In this document: positions 5,908 through 6,074 of the stretch, piece by piece
Layout of the letters: each line of letters opens with the position of its first letter
Position numbering within the stretch: the stretch's first letter is position 1
Assembly: GCA_017467225.1 (NCBI GenBank)
Contig: JAFTSR010000397.1
Location: forward strand, 1-6,074
Direction of reading: 5' to 3'
DNA length: 6,074 bases
From: Clostridia bacterium
GTDB lineage: Bacteria; Bacillota_A; Clostridia; Oscillospirales; CAG-272
Notes under the pieces: generated by a model
Told to the model about the DNA's origin: nothing
The model's database searches: none
Seen by the model: the letters and a program-made list of their open reading frames with translations, nothing else
Position numbers and translations under genes: made by a program

Positions 5908-6074
5908 ATGAAAATGGACGAACTGAAAAATCGCAAGACCACTCGGTTGAAAGGTGCGGACTATAATCGGAATCAAGCCGTGTTTCTCACGATATGCACG
6001 AAAGAAAGGCGCTGTGTTCTTTCTCGTATTGTAGGGACCGTCGAGGACGCCGGTCCCTACAGTGCAGAACGCCG
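5908..6074 (+). CDS. RAYT / IS200-like Y1 transposase, N-terminal fragment (cut by window edge)
   Basis: Fifty-five codons are visible before the window ends. TTRLKGADYNRNQAVFLTIC (residues 11-30) followed by TKERRCVLSRIVG matches the opening of REP-associated tyrosine transposases, which cut and join single-stranded DNA at hairpins; the HUH and catalytic Tyr motifs would lie beyond the window. Starts at 5908 or 5914 are both possible. No good Shine-Dalgarno is present (only GGGATGGG), which suggests weak or leaderless translation. Residues 41-52 are encoded by a REP-like palindrome (6030-6061) that keeps the frame open. Base composition is more AT-rich than the mannosidase operon, as expected for an independent mobile-type gene. 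Whether the full gene is intact is unknown. Confidence 0.75.
   Translation, partial: MKMDELKNRKTTRLKGADYNRNQAVFLTICTKERRCVLSRIVGTVEDAGPYSAER
6030..6061. repeat. REP-like palindrome inside the transposase reading frame
   Basis: TGTAGGGACCG (6030-6040) and CGGTCCCTACA (6051-6061) pair perfectly around a 10-nt loop. It lies just after the conserved IVG of the transposase N-terminus and is translated in frame as VGTVEDAGPYS. The AGGGAC/GTCCCT arms resemble the hairpins at 1-24 and 271-294. Confidence 0.65.

Noticed and set aside
5794..5976. Minus-strand 60-codon open frame
   Set aside because: Overlaps the promoter, palindrome and start of the transposase on the other strand; no ribosome binding site or similarity recognised.

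Overview
The window looks like chromosomal DNA of a moderately GC-rich anaerobic Firmicute of the Clostridia, perhaps an Oscillospiraceae/Ruminococcaceae-type gut bacterium. Evidence: strong C/G-ending codon bias, AAGGAG-type ribosome binding sites, a textbook sigma-A promoter, palindromic intergenic repeats and a REP-associated transposase start. The assignment is inference; there is no rRNA or other marker gene.

Layout. Positions 1-414 hold no convincing gene but many palindromes. A perfect 33-bp inverted repeat (1-33 and 262-294), each arm itself a hairpin, brackets a 294-bp MITE-like segment with two further internal hairpins. Another long palindrome lies at 308-341. A strong promoter (415-443) and a short leader with a GC-only hairpin (455-472) then drive a compact three-gene plus-strand unit: a URO-D-fold protein (497-1633), a PHP-domain metallohydrolase (1635-2597) and a large GH38 alpha-mannosidase (2627-5710). 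The gaps are 1 nt and 29 nt, each gene has its own Shine-Dalgarno sequence, and no internal terminator is visible, so they are probably one operon. A 16-bp perfect hairpin without a T-tract (5747-5780) follows. The right end carries a second promoter and the first 55 codons of a RAYT/Y1-type transposase, cut by the window edge and containing an in-frame REP-like palindrome.

How the genes may work together. The mannosidase has no signal peptide, so it should cleave alpha-mannosides (or alpha-mannosyl conjugates) in the cytoplasm after import. The PHP protein has a full set of likely metal ligands and could hydrolyse a phosphate, phosphodiester or other ester. The URO-D-like protein is not HemE and lacks the His-x-Cys zinc motif of corrinoid methyltransferases, so its reaction is open. 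The most interesting possibility is a small catabolic module for a decorated mannoside (for example phosphorylated or O-methylated) in which the two upstream enzymes treat the decoration. This is a hypothesis; no transporter, regulator or corrinoid protein is present here to test it.
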